DNA of 64,000 nucleotides from Alphaproteobacteria bacterium (lineage in GTDB: Bacteria > Pseudomonadota > Alphaproteobacteria > Sphingomonadales > Sphingomonadaceae): positions 36,780 to 100,779 of the forward strand of contig QBLU01000008.1 in NCBI GenBank assembly GCA_003241875.1. The letters run 5' to 3'. The notes beneath the pieces are model-generated. The model ran no database searches, had not been told where the DNA came from, and saw only the letters and a program-made list of their open reading frames with translations. Below, in pieces: positions 38,064 to 46,833 of this stretch. The translations under genes were made by a program, and so were the position numbers. Within the stretch, counting starts at the first letter, position 1, and each line of letters begins with the position of its first letter.

Positions 38064-38690
38064 ATGTTCTCCGAATGCCCGCCTTCCCGCCCGCGCGTTA
38101 CCGCCCGTGATCGCCTGCTCGATGCCGCGGTCCGGCTGGTTCGCGAGAACGGTTACGGTGCGACGTCGGTCGATGCGTTGTGCGCCGCTGCTGGCGTCAC
38201 CAAGGGGGCATTCTTCCACCATTTCGCGTCGAAGGAAGCGCTCGGCATCGCGGCGGCCGAGCATTGGCGCGCGCACGCGGCGGGGCTGTTCGACCATGCC
38301 GCCTATCGCACCGATCCCGATCCGGTGGCGCGCGTGCTCGGCTATGTCGACCATCGCGCCGCACTGATCGCCGGAGCGCCGGCCGAGTTCAGTTGCCTCG
38401 CCGGCACGATGGTGCAGGAGGTGCACGAGACGCATCCCGGCCTGCGCGACGCCTGCCGCGACAGCATCCATGGCCATGGCGACAGCCTGGCGGCCGATTT
38501 CGACGCAGCGATTGCGGCGTGCGGGGTGACCGGCGTCACCGGCATCGGCCTCGCGCGCCACGTCCAGACCGTGCTGCAGGGCGGCTTCGTCATGGCCAAG
38601 GCCAGCAACGACGCCGCCGCGGCGCAGGAGGCCGTCGCCCATCTACGCCGCTATCTCGTGCTGATTTTCGGAAAGGGAGATGGATCATGA
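38064..38690 (+). CDS. TetR/AcrR-family transcriptional regulator
   Basis: The 208-residue product has the TetR DNA-binding domain: ARDRLLDAAVRLVRENGYGATSV, then AAAGVTKGAFFHHFASKEAL. The C-terminal ligand domain includes CLAGTMVQEVHETHPGLRDAC, resembling the group that controls small detoxification operons. Its stop overlaps the next gene (ATGA), so it is the first gene of a five-gene unit. The start at 38064 has a weak ribosome site, perhaps because the operator lies just upstream. Confidence 0.92.
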   Translation: MFSECPPSRPRVTARDRLLDAAVRLVRENGYGATSVDALCAAAGVTKGAFFHHFASKEALGIAAAEHWRAHAAGLFDHAAYRTDPDPVARVLGYVDHRAALIAGAPAEFSCLAGTMVQEVHETHPGLRDACRDSIHGHGDSLAADFDAAIAACGVTGVTGIGLARHVQTVLQGGFVMAKASNDAAAAQEAVAHLRRYLVLIFGKGDGS

Positions 38691-39142
38691 CCGACGCGAC
38701 AGCACCACAGCCCCCGGGCGGTATCACCCCGCATCTCGTCTGCCGCGACGCCGCAGCGGCCATCGATTTCTACACGCGCGCCTTTGGCGCCGACGAGATG
38801 GTGCGTTTGCCGGGCAAGGACGGCCGCCTGGTGCACGCGGCGTTGCGCATCAACGGTGGCATGGTCATGCTGGTCGACGAATTTCCGGACATGGGCGGCA
38901 CGTCGCCGGCAACGCTGGGCGGCAGTCCGGTGTCACTCCACATGATGGTCCCCGATGCGACCGCGGCCATCGAGACAGCCGTCGCCGCCGGTGCAACGCT
39001 GACCATGGCGGCACAGCCGATGTTCTGGGGCGACCTCTATGGCGTCGTCACCGATCCGTTCGGCCATGTCTGGTCGCTCGCGACGCCGCTGGGGCCGCCC
39101 AAATCGAGCGAGGAACTCGCCGCCGCGCTGGCAGCGGCCTGA
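38687..39142 (+). CDS. VOC family protein (glyoxalase-like, PhnB-type)
   Basis: The 151-residue product is a vicinal-oxygen-chelate protein with two beta-alpha-beta-beta-beta modules: ITPHLVCRDAAAAIDFYTRAFGA and SLHMMVPDATAAIETAVAAGA, ending FGHVWSLATP. Such proteins act on or bind small electrophiles; the substrate is unknown. It overlaps tetR by 4 bp and lies 3 bp before a second VOC gene. Confidence 0.9.
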   Translation: MTDATAPQPPGGITPHLVCRDAAAAIDFYTRAFGADEMVRLPGKDGRLVHAALRINGGMVMLVDEFPDMGGTSPATLGGSPVSLHMMVPDATAAIETAVAAGATLTMAAQPMFWGDLYGVVTDPFGHVWSLATPLGPPKSSEELAAALAAA

Positions 39143-39145
39143 GCC

Positions 39146-39622
39146 ATGGGCAGCATCACACCCTGCCTGTGGTTCGATACCGAGGCCGAGGACGCCGCCC
39201 GCCATTATGTCGCGCTGTTCGACAGGGCAGAGCTCGGCACCATCTCGCGCTATAGCGAGAACATGCCGCGCCCGGCCGGCACCGTGCTGGTCGTCGAATT
39301 CATGCTGCGCGGCCAGCCGTTCATGGCGCTTAACGCCGGACCCGGCGTGCCCTTCACCGACGCCATCTCGATGTCGGTCGATTGCGAGACGCAGGACGAG
39401 ATCGACCATTACTGGAATGGCCTGATCGATGGCGGCGGCCAGCCGGTACAGTGCGGCTGGCTGAAGGATCGCTTTGGCGTGTCCTGGCAGGTCGCGCCGC
39501 GCATGATGTCCGAATTGCAGCGCAGCGGCAGCCCGGAGCAGATCGGCCGCATGATGCAGGCGATGATGGGCATGGTGAAACTCGACATGGCGGCGCTGCA
39601 GCGCGCCTTCGACGGAGAATGA
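39146..39622 (+). CDS. VOC family protein, PhnB-like (3-demethylubiquinone-9 methyltransferase-like annotation)
   Basis: The 158-residue product has the pattern ITPCLWFDTEAEDAARHYVALF, then VEFMLRGQPFMALNAGP and GWLKDRFGVSWQVAPR, typical of PhnB-like VOC proteins. The methyltransferase name used for these in databases is historical. It is the third gene of the TetR-led unit and its stop overlaps the start region of the next gene. Confidence 0.9.
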   Translation: MGSITPCLWFDTEAEDAARHYVALFDRAELGTISRYSENMPRPAGTVLVVEFMLRGQPFMALNAGPGVPFTDAISMSVDCETQDEIDHYWNGLIDGGGQPVQCGWLKDRFGVSWQVAPRMMSELQRSGSPEQIGRMMQAMMGMVKLDMAALQRAFDGE

Positions 39623-39624
39623 GC

Positions 39625-40101
39625 ATGATGGAATCCGGAACCGGCGAGCTGTTCGAGCTCGTTGTCGAACGCCATTTCGATGTGCCGCCGGCGGCAATCT
39701 GGCAGGCCTGGACCGGGCATCTGACCGAATGGTGGTGCCCGAAACCCTGGACGACCGAGATCGTCGACTGGGACATGCGCGCCGGCGGCGCATCGCATCT
39801 GAGGATGCACGGCCCCGGTGGTGAGACCAGCGACATGCCCGGTGTCTTCCTTGAAGTCAGCGAGCCGAGCCGCATTGTCTTCACCAATGCCTTCACCGCC
39901 GGCTGGCGACCGCAAAAGCCGTTCATGGTCGGCATCTTCGAATTCAGCGACGATGGCGCCGGCGGCACCCATTACCGCGCCGCCGCCCGGCACTGGGACG
40001 CCGAAAGCCGCGACAGCCACGCCGCGATGGGCTTTGCCGAAGGCTGGGGCGCCGTCGCCGACCAGCTGCTCAAGGTCGCCAGGCGCGTCGCCGGCCGTTG
40101 A
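39625..40101 (+). CDS. SRPBCC/AHSA1 domain protein
   Basis: The 158-residue product is a START-like hydrophobic-cavity protein of the Aha1-related type: VERHFDVPPAAIWQAWTGHLTEWWCP, then GPGGETSDMPGVFLEV, and the closing GWGAVADQLLKVA. Such proteins bind hydrophobic ligands. ATG at 39625 is preferred to ATG at 39619 because GGAG lies 7 nt upstream of it. It belongs to the TetR-led operon. Confidence 0.9.
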   Translation: MMESGTGELFELVVERHFDVPPAAIWQAWTGHLTEWWCPKPWTTEIVDWDMRAGGASHLRMHGPGGETSDMPGVFLEVSEPSRIVFTNAFTAGWRPQKPFMVGIFEFSDDGAGGTHYRAAARHWDAESRDSHAAMGFAEGWGAVADQLLKVARRVAGR

Positions 40102-40122
40102 GCAATTGCAGGAGTGTTATCG

Positions 40123-40824
40123 ATGACGAAGACCTTAACCCCGGCACGCGACCTCGCGGCCGCAGCGTCGATTCGGTTTCCGAATGAAAGCGCCGAATAT
40201 CGCGCCGCGCGCACCGCGCTGCTCGCCGAGGAGGTCGAGTTGCGCCGTCAGCTTGCCAGGGTCGCCCGGCAACGACGGGCACTGCCGCCGGGCGGCGAGG
40301 TCCGGGGCGACTATCGCTTCATCGGCAACAACGGCGAATGCGATTTCGCCGGGCTGGTCGGCGACCATGACACGCTGATCGTCTACAGCTTCATGTTCGG
40401 GCCGGAACGCGCGCGGCCGTGTACGATGTGCACCAATTTCATCGGGCCGCTGGCTGCCAACGCCGCCGACATCGGCCAGCAGGCGGCACTGGCGGTCGTC
40501 GCGCGGTCGCCCTACGAACGGCTGGCGGCCTTTGCCCTCGAACGCGGCTGGGCGCCGATACCGCTCTACCAGGACTGCAACGACGCCTATGCGCGGGACT
40601 ACACCGGCTATGTCCCGGGTGGTGACGATGCCGCGGCGCTCAACGTCTTCGTGCGCCGCGATGGCGTCATCCGGCATTTCTGGGCCGAGGAAATGGGCAG
40701 CGAGACCGCTGACCCCGGCGAGGATCCGCGCGGCGCGCCTGATGTGGCGCCGCTGTGGAACCTGCTCGACAAGACGCCGGGCGGCCGTCCCGCCGACTGG
40801 TATCCGCGGCTGGCGTACGACTGA
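40123..40824 (+). CDS. DUF899 thioredoxin-like protein
   Basis: The 233-residue product matches DUF899: the N-terminal ARTALLAEEVELRRQLARVARQRRALP, then LIVYSFMFGPERARPCTMC with a CxxC-like pair, and YPRLAY at the end. It has a thioredoxin-like fold with two cysteines (CTMC) in the expected loop, suggesting redox activity, but function is unproven. GGAG lies 8 nt before ATG at 40123. It is probably the last gene of the TetR-led unit. Confidence 0.88.
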   Translation: MTKTLTPARDLAAAASIRFPNESAEYRAARTALLAEEVELRRQLARVARQRRALPPGGEVRGDYRFIGNNGECDFAGLVGDHDTLIVYSFMFGPERARPCTMCTNFIGPLAANAADIGQQAALAVVARSPYERLAAFALERGWAPIPLYQDCNDAYARDYTGYVPGGDDAAALNVFVRRDGVIRHFWAEEMGSETADPGEDPRGAPDVAPLWNLLDKTPGGRPADWYPRLAYD

Positions 40825-40904
40825 CCCGGAGCCGAACGTTGGCCCAACATTGCTCTTTTGTAATGTCGCGCGTAGAAGGCAGGCCGTCACCACAGGAGTA
40901 GCCC

Positions 40905-41576
40905 GTGCCCAAGTTTGCCGCCGGCGTCGTGCGTTTTCAACGCGACGTCTATCCCGAGAAGAAGTCGCTGTTCGAGACGCTGAGCAAGGGGCAGTCACCC
41001 GAGGCGCTGTTCATCACCTGCTCCGATTCGCGGATCGAGCTCGGCATGCTGACCCAGACCGAGCCCGGCGACCTGTTTGTCGTGCGCAACGCCGGCAACA
41101 TCGTGCCGCCACATTCGAACTCCACCGGAGCAACGACCGCCGCGATCGAGTTTGCCGTCGGCGCGCTGAAGGTGCCGCACATCGTCATCTGCGGCCACAC
41201 CGACTGCGGCGCGATGAAGGGCGCGGCGGCGCCCGAAAAACTCGACGCGCTGCCGCACGTCCGCGACTGGCTGGGCTATTCGCGCGCCGCCGTCGATATC
41301 GTCGCGGCGATCGGCGGCGATCTCGACGACCATGCCCGGATGCTGCTGCTGCTCGAGCAGAACGTCATCCTGCAGCTCAATCACCTGAAAACGCACCCGA
41401 CGGTGGCGGTAGCCCTGGCAATGGGCACGCTGCAGCTGCACGGCTGGGTCTATGACATCAAGGACGGCGAGGTCTATGCCTATGACGCAGCCGCGAATGA
41501 TTTCAAGCCGGTAAGCCAGCGCTATGCCGCGCAGGTGCAGAAGTACATGGCCGCCCAGGACCATGTCCACGCCTGA
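40905..41576 (+). CDS. Beta-class carbonic anhydrase
   Basis: The 223-residue product has the zinc site Cys39, Asp41 (TCSDSR), His98 and Cys101 (GHTDCGAMKG), and the VVRNAGNIVPP motif. It interconverts carbon dioxide and bicarbonate, and could supply bicarbonate to the carboxylases encoded elsewhere in the window. The start is GTG at 40905 with CAGGAG upstream. A TTGGCC/TAATGT pair about 60 bp upstream may be its promoter. Confidence 0.95.
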   Translation: MPKFAAGVVRFQRDVYPEKKSLFETLSKGQSPEALFITCSDSRIELGMLTQTEPGDLFVVRNAGNIVPPHSNSTGATTAAIEFAVGALKVPHIVICGHTDCGAMKGAAAPEKLDALPHVRDWLGYSRAAVDIVAAIGGDLDDHARMLLLLEQNVILQLNHLKTHPTVAVALAMGTLQLHGWVYDIKDGEVYAYDAAANDFKPVSQRYAAQVQKYMAAQDHVHA

Positions 41577-41591
41577 GATCGGCGCGCGGCG

Positions 41592-43316
41592 TCAGGCAGC
41601 GACCTGCGCGCCGCGCACCAGCCGGCCGGGCAGCGCGCCGCTCGGCACGCCGTCTCGATAGGTGACGACCCCGCTCTTGATCGTCACCGCATAGCCATCG
41701 GCGAGCTGCCGCAGCCGCTTGCCGCCGGCGGGCAGGTCGCGCGCCATGGTCGGCGCGTGCAGCGTCAGGGCCGCAAGGTCAATGACGTTGATGTCGGCCT
41801 TGTAGCCCGGCGCGAGCCGACCGCGGTCATCGAGACCGACCGCCGTCGCTGGCACCGAGGTCAGCGAGCGGATCGCCGCCGCCAGCGGCACTGCTTGGCC
41901 GGGCGCCGCGTCGCGGACGAAACGCTGCAGATAATAGGTCGTGAAGCTGGCGTCGCAAATGACGCCGTAATGCGCGCCGCCGTCGCCAAGCCCGATGATT
42001 GTGTCGGGGTGGGTGCACATCTCTCGCGCCGCCTCGAGATTGTTGTCGCGGTAGTTGGCGCCGGGCAGGAACAGGATGTTGCGGCCGTCGTTGGCGATCA
42101 GCAGGTCATAGGCGACCTCGGCCGCGGTGCGACCCTGGCGCTTGGCGAGGCGGTCGATGCGATCCTCGGGCGCCGGGTCATAGACCGGCGGTTCGCCCAT
42201 GACATAGGTCGCCGTGGAGGCCTGGACGATCGCCATGTAGAAGGGATTGGTGTCGCTCGGCTCCTCCGCCAACAGCTTCGCGCGCAGCGCCGGATCGCGC
42301 ATCGCCGCGACCTTATTGGCGAGCGGCAGCTCGGCGAGGGCGCGAAAACTCGGGTGCAGCGAGAACGGATGGAACGACAGGTCGAGCCCGAACAGCAGCC
42401 CGACCGGCCGCGGATAGACCTGGCCGCGGATGGTGACGCCCTCGGCATGCGACGCCTCGAGCGCACCGAGATACTGGCGCCAGCCATCCTCGTCGCCGGT
42501 TGCCATCTGCAGCAGCGAGAACGACAGCGGCCGCCCCGACGCCGCCGCCACCCGGCGCATAAGCGCAAACTCGTCGCTGGCCTCGCCGTGGATATCGGGG
42601 ATCAGTTGGTAGACTCCGGCGCCGGCATCGCGCAGCCCGGCGGCCAGTGCCAGCAGTTCATCCTCGGGAGAATTGAGGCTCGGCGCCAGTTCACCGGCGC
42701 GCGTCCGGTGCAGCATGTTGCGCGACGTGGTGACCCCCAGCGCCCCGGCGTGGATCGCCTCGGTGGTCAACCGGCGCATTTCGGCAAGGTCGGCATCGGT
42801 CGGTGCCTCGCGGTTGGCGCCGCGCTCCCCCATCACATAGACCCGCAGCGCCGAATGCGGCAGCTGCGCCGCGACATCGATGTCGAGCTGGCGCGCGGCA
42901 AGCGCATCGAGATATTGCGGAAACGTCTCCCAGTTCCACGGCAGCCCGGCGGTCATCACGACCTCGGGGATATCCTCGACTCCCTCCATCAGGCCGATCA
43001 ACATGCCGTGCTGGTCGGGCTTGCACGGCGCAAAGCCGACGCCGCAATTGCCCATCACGACCGAGGTGACGCCGTGCCCCGACGACGGCGTCATCCGGTG
43101 TTCCCAGGTCGCCTGCCCGTCATAATGGGTGTGGACGTCGACAAAGCCCGGCGTGACGATCTTGCCCGTCGCGTCGATTTCGTCGGCGCCCGTGCCGGTG
43201 ACGGTGCCGATGGCGACGATGCGGTCGCCCGAAATTGCCACGTCCCCGACAACGCCCGGATTGCCGAGCCCGTCGTGGATCTCGCCGCCGCGGATCACCA
43301 GGTCAAAATCTGCCAT
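41592..43316 (-). CDS. N-acyl-D-amino-acid deacylase-like amidohydrolase
   Basis: The 574-residue product is an amidohydrolase of the D-aminoacylase branch. It has the HxH metal motif in PGFVDVHTHYDGQATWE, the conserved GVTSVVMGNCGVGFAPC and the C-terminal GRLAPGYKADINVID. It hydrolyses an N-acyl or cyclic amide bond in the cytosol; the exact substrate is unknown. It is longer than classical D-aminoacylases, like many sphingomonad paralogues. It converges on the carbonic anhydrase gene. Confidence 0.88.
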   Translation of the reverse strand: MADFDLVIRGGEIHDGLGNPGVVGDVAISGDRIVAIGTVTGTGADEIDATGKIVTPGFVDVHTHYDGQATWEHRMTPSSGHGVTSVVMGNCGVGFAPCKPDQHGMLIGLMEGVEDIPEVVMTAGLPWNWETFPQYLDALAARQLDIDVAAQLPHSALRVYVMGERGANREAPTDADLAEMRRLTTEAIHAGALGVTTSRNMLHRTRAGELAPSLNSPEDELLALAAGLRDAGAGVYQLIPDIHGEASDEFALMRRVAAASGRPLSFSLLQMATGDEDGWRQYLGALEASHAEGVTIRGQVYPRPVGLLFGLDLSFHPFSLHPSFRALAELPLANKVAAMRDPALRAKLLAEEPSDTNPFYMAIVQASTATYVMGEPPVYDPAPEDRIDRLAKRQGRTAAEVAYDLLIANDGRNILFLPGANYRDNNLEAAREMCTHPDTIIGLGDGGAHYGVICDASFTTYYLQRFVRDAAPGQAVPLAAAIRSLTSVPATAVGLDDRGRLAPGYKADINVIDLAALTLHAPTMARDLPAGGKRLRQLADGYAVTIKSGVVTYRDGVPSGALPGRLVRGAQVAA

Positions 43317-43386
43317 GTCACTCTCCCGATTTCAGCAGCCTAGCACGGGATGTGCGCCGCGGCACCGATTGCATTGGGGAGGATAG

Positions 43387-43782
43387 TCAGGCGCGCCGGC
43401 GCCCGATCAGCAGCAGCGCCAGGCTTTCGGGCACCAGTGCCGCGATCGCGGTGGTCATCAGCGACAGGGTCGCCGCCGGGTCGAACAGCCCGGCGCGGCC
43501 GCTCAGCCAGGCCGACACGATGTCGGTGGCGTCGATGGCGATGCAGGCGATGAGCAGCGTGCGGATCATCGCCGGCCCCGCAGTCGCCACCAGCACGGCA
43601 AGCACCATGTCGCGCACCGCCCAGACCCGGATGATATAGGGCATCTGCAGGTTATCGGCGGCCGGCGCCGCGAGCTGCGCCATCAGCGCCGTCGGCAGCA
43701 GATAGCCATAGGCGGCAAGCCCGAAGCGGACGAGGCACATCAGCCCGATCAGCAGCATGATCGCCGTCGGCTGGCCGCGCAT
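43387..43782 (-). CDS. Small integral membrane protein after the RND pump
   Basis: The 131-residue product has about four predicted helices (near residues 6-26, 52-70, 74-92 and 100-124). It resembles DUF4267-like membrane proteins, but the assignment is weak. Its ATG shares one base with the stop of the efflux transporter gene (TGATG), so it is co-translated with the pump. Role unknown. Confidence 0.7.
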   Translation of the reverse strand: MRGQPTAIMLLIGLMCLVRFGLAAYGYLLPTALMAQLAAPAADNLQMPYIIRVWAVRDMVLAVLVATAGPAMIRTLLIACIAIDATDIVSAWLSGRAGLFDPAATLSLMTTAIAALVPESLALLLIGRRRA

Positions 43783-46700
43783 CAGGCCGCCACCGGCGTC
43801 GGTTCATGCCCCCGCACGATCAGCAGGTACATGACCGGCGTCACGATTCGGCTGAGCAACGTCGACGAGATCAAGCCGCCGATGATCACCCAGGCGAGAG
43901 GGCCGTACAGCCCCGAGCCCGACAGCGCCAGCGGCAGCAGCCCGCCGATCGCCGTCACGCTGGTCAGCAGCACCGGCAAGAAGCGCACCTCGCCGGCGCG
44001 CTCGATGGCGTCGCGCAGGCCCATGCCCTTTTGCCGGAGCTGGGTGGTGAAATCGACGAGCAGGATCGAATTCTTGATCTCGATGCCGATCAGCGCGACG
44101 AAGCCGATGACGGCGGTGTAGCTAAGCGAATTGCCGGTCAGGAACAGCGCCACCAGCCCGCCGAACAGGCCGAGCGGGATGACCCCGGCGACCACCGCCG
44201 TCTCGCGGAAGCGGCCGAATTCGATGACCAGCACGCCCAGGATGCCGAACACCGCGATGGCGATGATCGGCCCCAGCCCGCCAAAGCTTTTCGCCGCGAC
44301 CTCGGCCTCGCCACCCTGGTCGAAGCTGTAGCCTTCCGGCAGCTTCACCGCCTTTACCGCCTCATAGACGGCGCTGTTGACCTTGGCGGTCAGATAGCCG
44401 TCGACGATCTGCGACTGAACCGAGACGATGCGTTGCTGGCGTTCGCGATTGATGCGCGGCGGTGCGCTATCGAGCCGCGGCGTCGCGATCTGGCGCAGCG
44501 GGATGGCACCGCCGGCGGCGGGCACATAGATCTTGTCGAGCTCCGACAATTCGTGGCGGACGTTCAGCGGCAGCCGCACGACGACATTATAGCTGTCGCC
44601 TTCGCGGTCACGCAGCCGGCCGGCATTTTCGCCCGACAGCGCCAGCCGCAGCGCCCGCCGCGGCGCCCCGGGCACGACGCCGAGCAACGCCGCCTTGGCC
44701 GTGTCGAGCCCCAGATCGAGCCGCTGCTGGTCGACCGCCACCGGATTGACGACGTCACGGGTGCCCGGCACCTTGCGCATCACCGCCTCGGTTTCCGCCG
44801 CCAGCCGCTTCAGCACATCGAGCTCGGGACCGACGATCTTGACCGAGATCGGCGAATCGATCGGCGGACCGTTCTGGAAGATCTTCAGCACGAACTGGGC
44901 ATCGGGGTTGGTTTCGAACCGCTGCCGCAGCCGGGCCACCAGCGCCGGCCCGCGCTCCGGGTCCCAGCCCTTCAGCGTCACCAGCACTTCGCCGACATTG
45001 CTGCGCTGGTCGAAATTGCGCTGGTTGTAGAAAATCTGCGGGTTGCCGCGGCCGACATTGGCCATCACCGCCTCGACATCGGGCTCGCCGCGCGTTGCCG
45101 CCTCGACATGGCGCACGGCGCGTTCGGTCTGGGTGATCGCGGCCCCCTCGGGGGCGGTGACGCTGACGAGGAAATAGGGCGCGTCGGCGGGCGGAAACAG
45201 GCTCGATCCGATGAACGGCACCAGGCCGAAGCCCGAAAACACCAGCACACTCGCCGCCGCCATCGCCTTCCAGGGATTGGTCAGCGACCAGTGCAACGTC
45301 GGCGCATAGAACCGCTGGATGCCACCCTGGATGGTCTGCAGGAAGCGGTTGCCATGCTCGCTTTCGGTGCGCGGCATGATCCGGCTGGCGAGGAACGGCA
45401 CGATGGTCAGCGACACCAGCAGCGACGCAGCGACGGTGCCGAGCACGGCGACCGGCAGCGAGCGGGTGAACTTGCCCGCACCCTCGGGCAGGAACGCCAG
45501 CGGCAAAAAGGCGAACAGCAGGACGAAGGTACAGCCGATGACCGCGACGGCAATCTCGCGCGTGCCCGACAGCGCCGCCGCCTCGCGGCTTTCCCCTTCG
45601 CGCAGATGGCGGGCGATATTTTCGGTAACGACGATCGAATCATCGACCAGCAGGCCGAGCGCGATGATGAAGCCCGAGATGGCCAGCTGGTTGAGCGTGA
45701 AGCCCGAAAACGCCAGCACCGCACAGCCGATGGCCAGCGAAAGCGGCACCGACACCATGACGACGAGCGACGCGCGCCAACCCAGCGGCAGCAGCGTGAT
45801 CAGCACCAGCCCCAGCGCGATGGCGAAATCGCGGCCGAGCTGGTCGAGCTTGCGGGAAATGTCGAGCGACTGGTCGAAGGCGATTTCCAGCTTCACGTCG
45901 GGCGGCAGCAGCTTGCGATAGTCCTCCGCTGACTTCACCGCCGCATCGCGGATATCGAGGACGTTGAGATTGTCCTTTTGCGTCATCGTCACCCAGACGG
46001 CGCGCTTGCCATTGTAGCGGGCGTAATGCGGCTGCTCCTCGTAACTCCAGCCGACCGTGGCGACATCGCGGACCCGAACGATGCGGCCATCGTTCGACCG
46101 GATCGGCTCGTCGGCGATCTCGGCGATGGTGCGAAAGGCGCCGCCGGCCTGGACGTTGAGCCGCTGGTCGCCGATGTGGACGCTGCCCGGCGGCAGGTCG
46201 GTGGAGCCCTGGCGCAACGCATCGGTCAGCGCCGTCACCGGCAGGCCGAGCTGCGCCATGCGGCCGGCATCGATGGCGACGCGCACTTCAGGCGTCGGGA
46301 TCGCCCAGGCCCGGCTGTTGCGCACGCCCGACACGCGGTTCATGCGCTCGCGCAGGTCCTTGGCGAGCTTTTCAAGGCGGCGGTAGCTGGCGGTGTCGCT
46401 GACCAGCGCGAACTGGACGACCGCGGCCTCTGTAGTGCGGGTCTTCTGGAATTCCAGCCGCTGCAGCGCCGACGGCAAGGTGCCGCGGATGGCGTTCACC
46501 TCGCGCACGACCTCATCGTAATTCTTCTCGGGGTCGCCGCTCCAGCTGAATTCGGCGGTGATGACGGCGGTGCCGTCGGTGGATCGCGACTGGACGCGGA
46601 CGATGCCGTCGAGGCCCTGGATGACATCCTCGATCGGCTTGGCAATCGTCGTTTCCATGTCCGACGGCTCGGCGCCGGGGACGGTGGCGACGACGTTGAC

Positions 46701-46832
46701 GAACGGCGACGGGAAATGCGGGTCGACCGAGCGCGGGATGGTCAGGAACGCCGAAATCCCGATCGCGGCGAGCAGCGCAAAGGCGACGAGCGTGATTTGC
46801 CAGCGCTGGACGGCAAAGGCGATGAAGCCCAT
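43782..46832 (-). CDS. RND efflux transporter permease
   Basis: The 1016-residue product has the 12-helix RND architecture with two large periplasmic domains. TM4 holds the proton-relay pair in GLLVDDSIVVTEN, and the TM10-11 region has FVALIGIEIKNSILLVDF. The N-terminus MGFIAFAVQRWQITLV and the RxPHFPSPFVNV segment resemble multidrug/HAE-type pumps. It exports small hydrophobic compounds using proton motive force together with the adaptor encoded just upstream. No outer-membrane channel gene is adjacent. ATG at 46832 lies 1 bp after the adaptor stop. Confidence 0.95.
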   Translation of the reverse strand: MGFIAFAVQRWQITLVAFALLAAIGISAFLTIPRSVDPHFPSPFVNVVATVPGAEPSDMETTIAKPIEDVIQGLDGIVRVQSRSTDGTAVITAEFSWSGDPEKNYDEVVREVNAIRGTLPSALQRLEFQKTRTTEAAVVQFALVSDTASYRRLEKLAKDLRERMNRVSGVRNSRAWAIPTPEVRVAIDAGRMAQLGLPVTALTDALRQGSTDLPPGSVHIGDQRLNVQAGGAFRTIAEIADEPIRSNDGRIVRVRDVATVGWSYEEQPHYARYNGKRAVWVTMTQKDNLNVLDIRDAAVKSAEDYRKLLPPDVKLEIAFDQSLDISRKLDQLGRDFAIALGLVLITLLPLGWRASLVVMVSVPLSLAIGCAVLAFSGFTLNQLAISGFIIALGLLVDDSIVVTENIARHLREGESREAAALSGTREIAVAVIGCTFVLLFAFLPLAFLPEGAGKFTRSLPVAVLGTVAASLLVSLTIVPFLASRIMPRTESEHGNRFLQTIQGGIQRFYAPTLHWSLTNPWKAMAAASVLVFSGFGLVPFIGSSLFPPADAPYFLVSVTAPEGAAITQTERAVRHVEAATRGEPDVEAVMANVGRGNPQIFYNQRNFDQRSNVGEVLVTLKGWDPERGPALVARLRQRFETNPDAQFVLKIFQNGPPIDSPISVKIVGPELDVLKRLAAETEAVMRKVPGTRDVVNPVAVDQQRLDLGLDTAKAALLGVVPGAPRRALRLALSGENAGRLRDREGDSYNVVVRLPLNVRHELSELDKIYVPAAGGAIPLRQIATPRLDSAPPRINRERQQRIVSVQSQIVDGYLTAKVNSAVYEAVKAVKLPEGYSFDQGGEAEVAAKSFGGLGPIIAIAVFGILGVLVIEFGRFRETAVVAGVIPLGLFGGLVALFLTGNSLSYTAVIGFVALIGIEIKNSILLVDFTTQLRQKGMGLRDAIERAGEVRFLPVLLTSVTAIGGLLPLALSGSGLYGPLAWVIIGGLISSTLLSRIVTPVMYLLIVRGHEPTPVAA

Positions 46833-46833
46833 C

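Noticed and set aside
43806..45932. Long plus-strand frame (708 codons)
   Set aside because: It is antisense to the RND permease, and the Arg/Gln/His-rich composition is that of a shadow frame.
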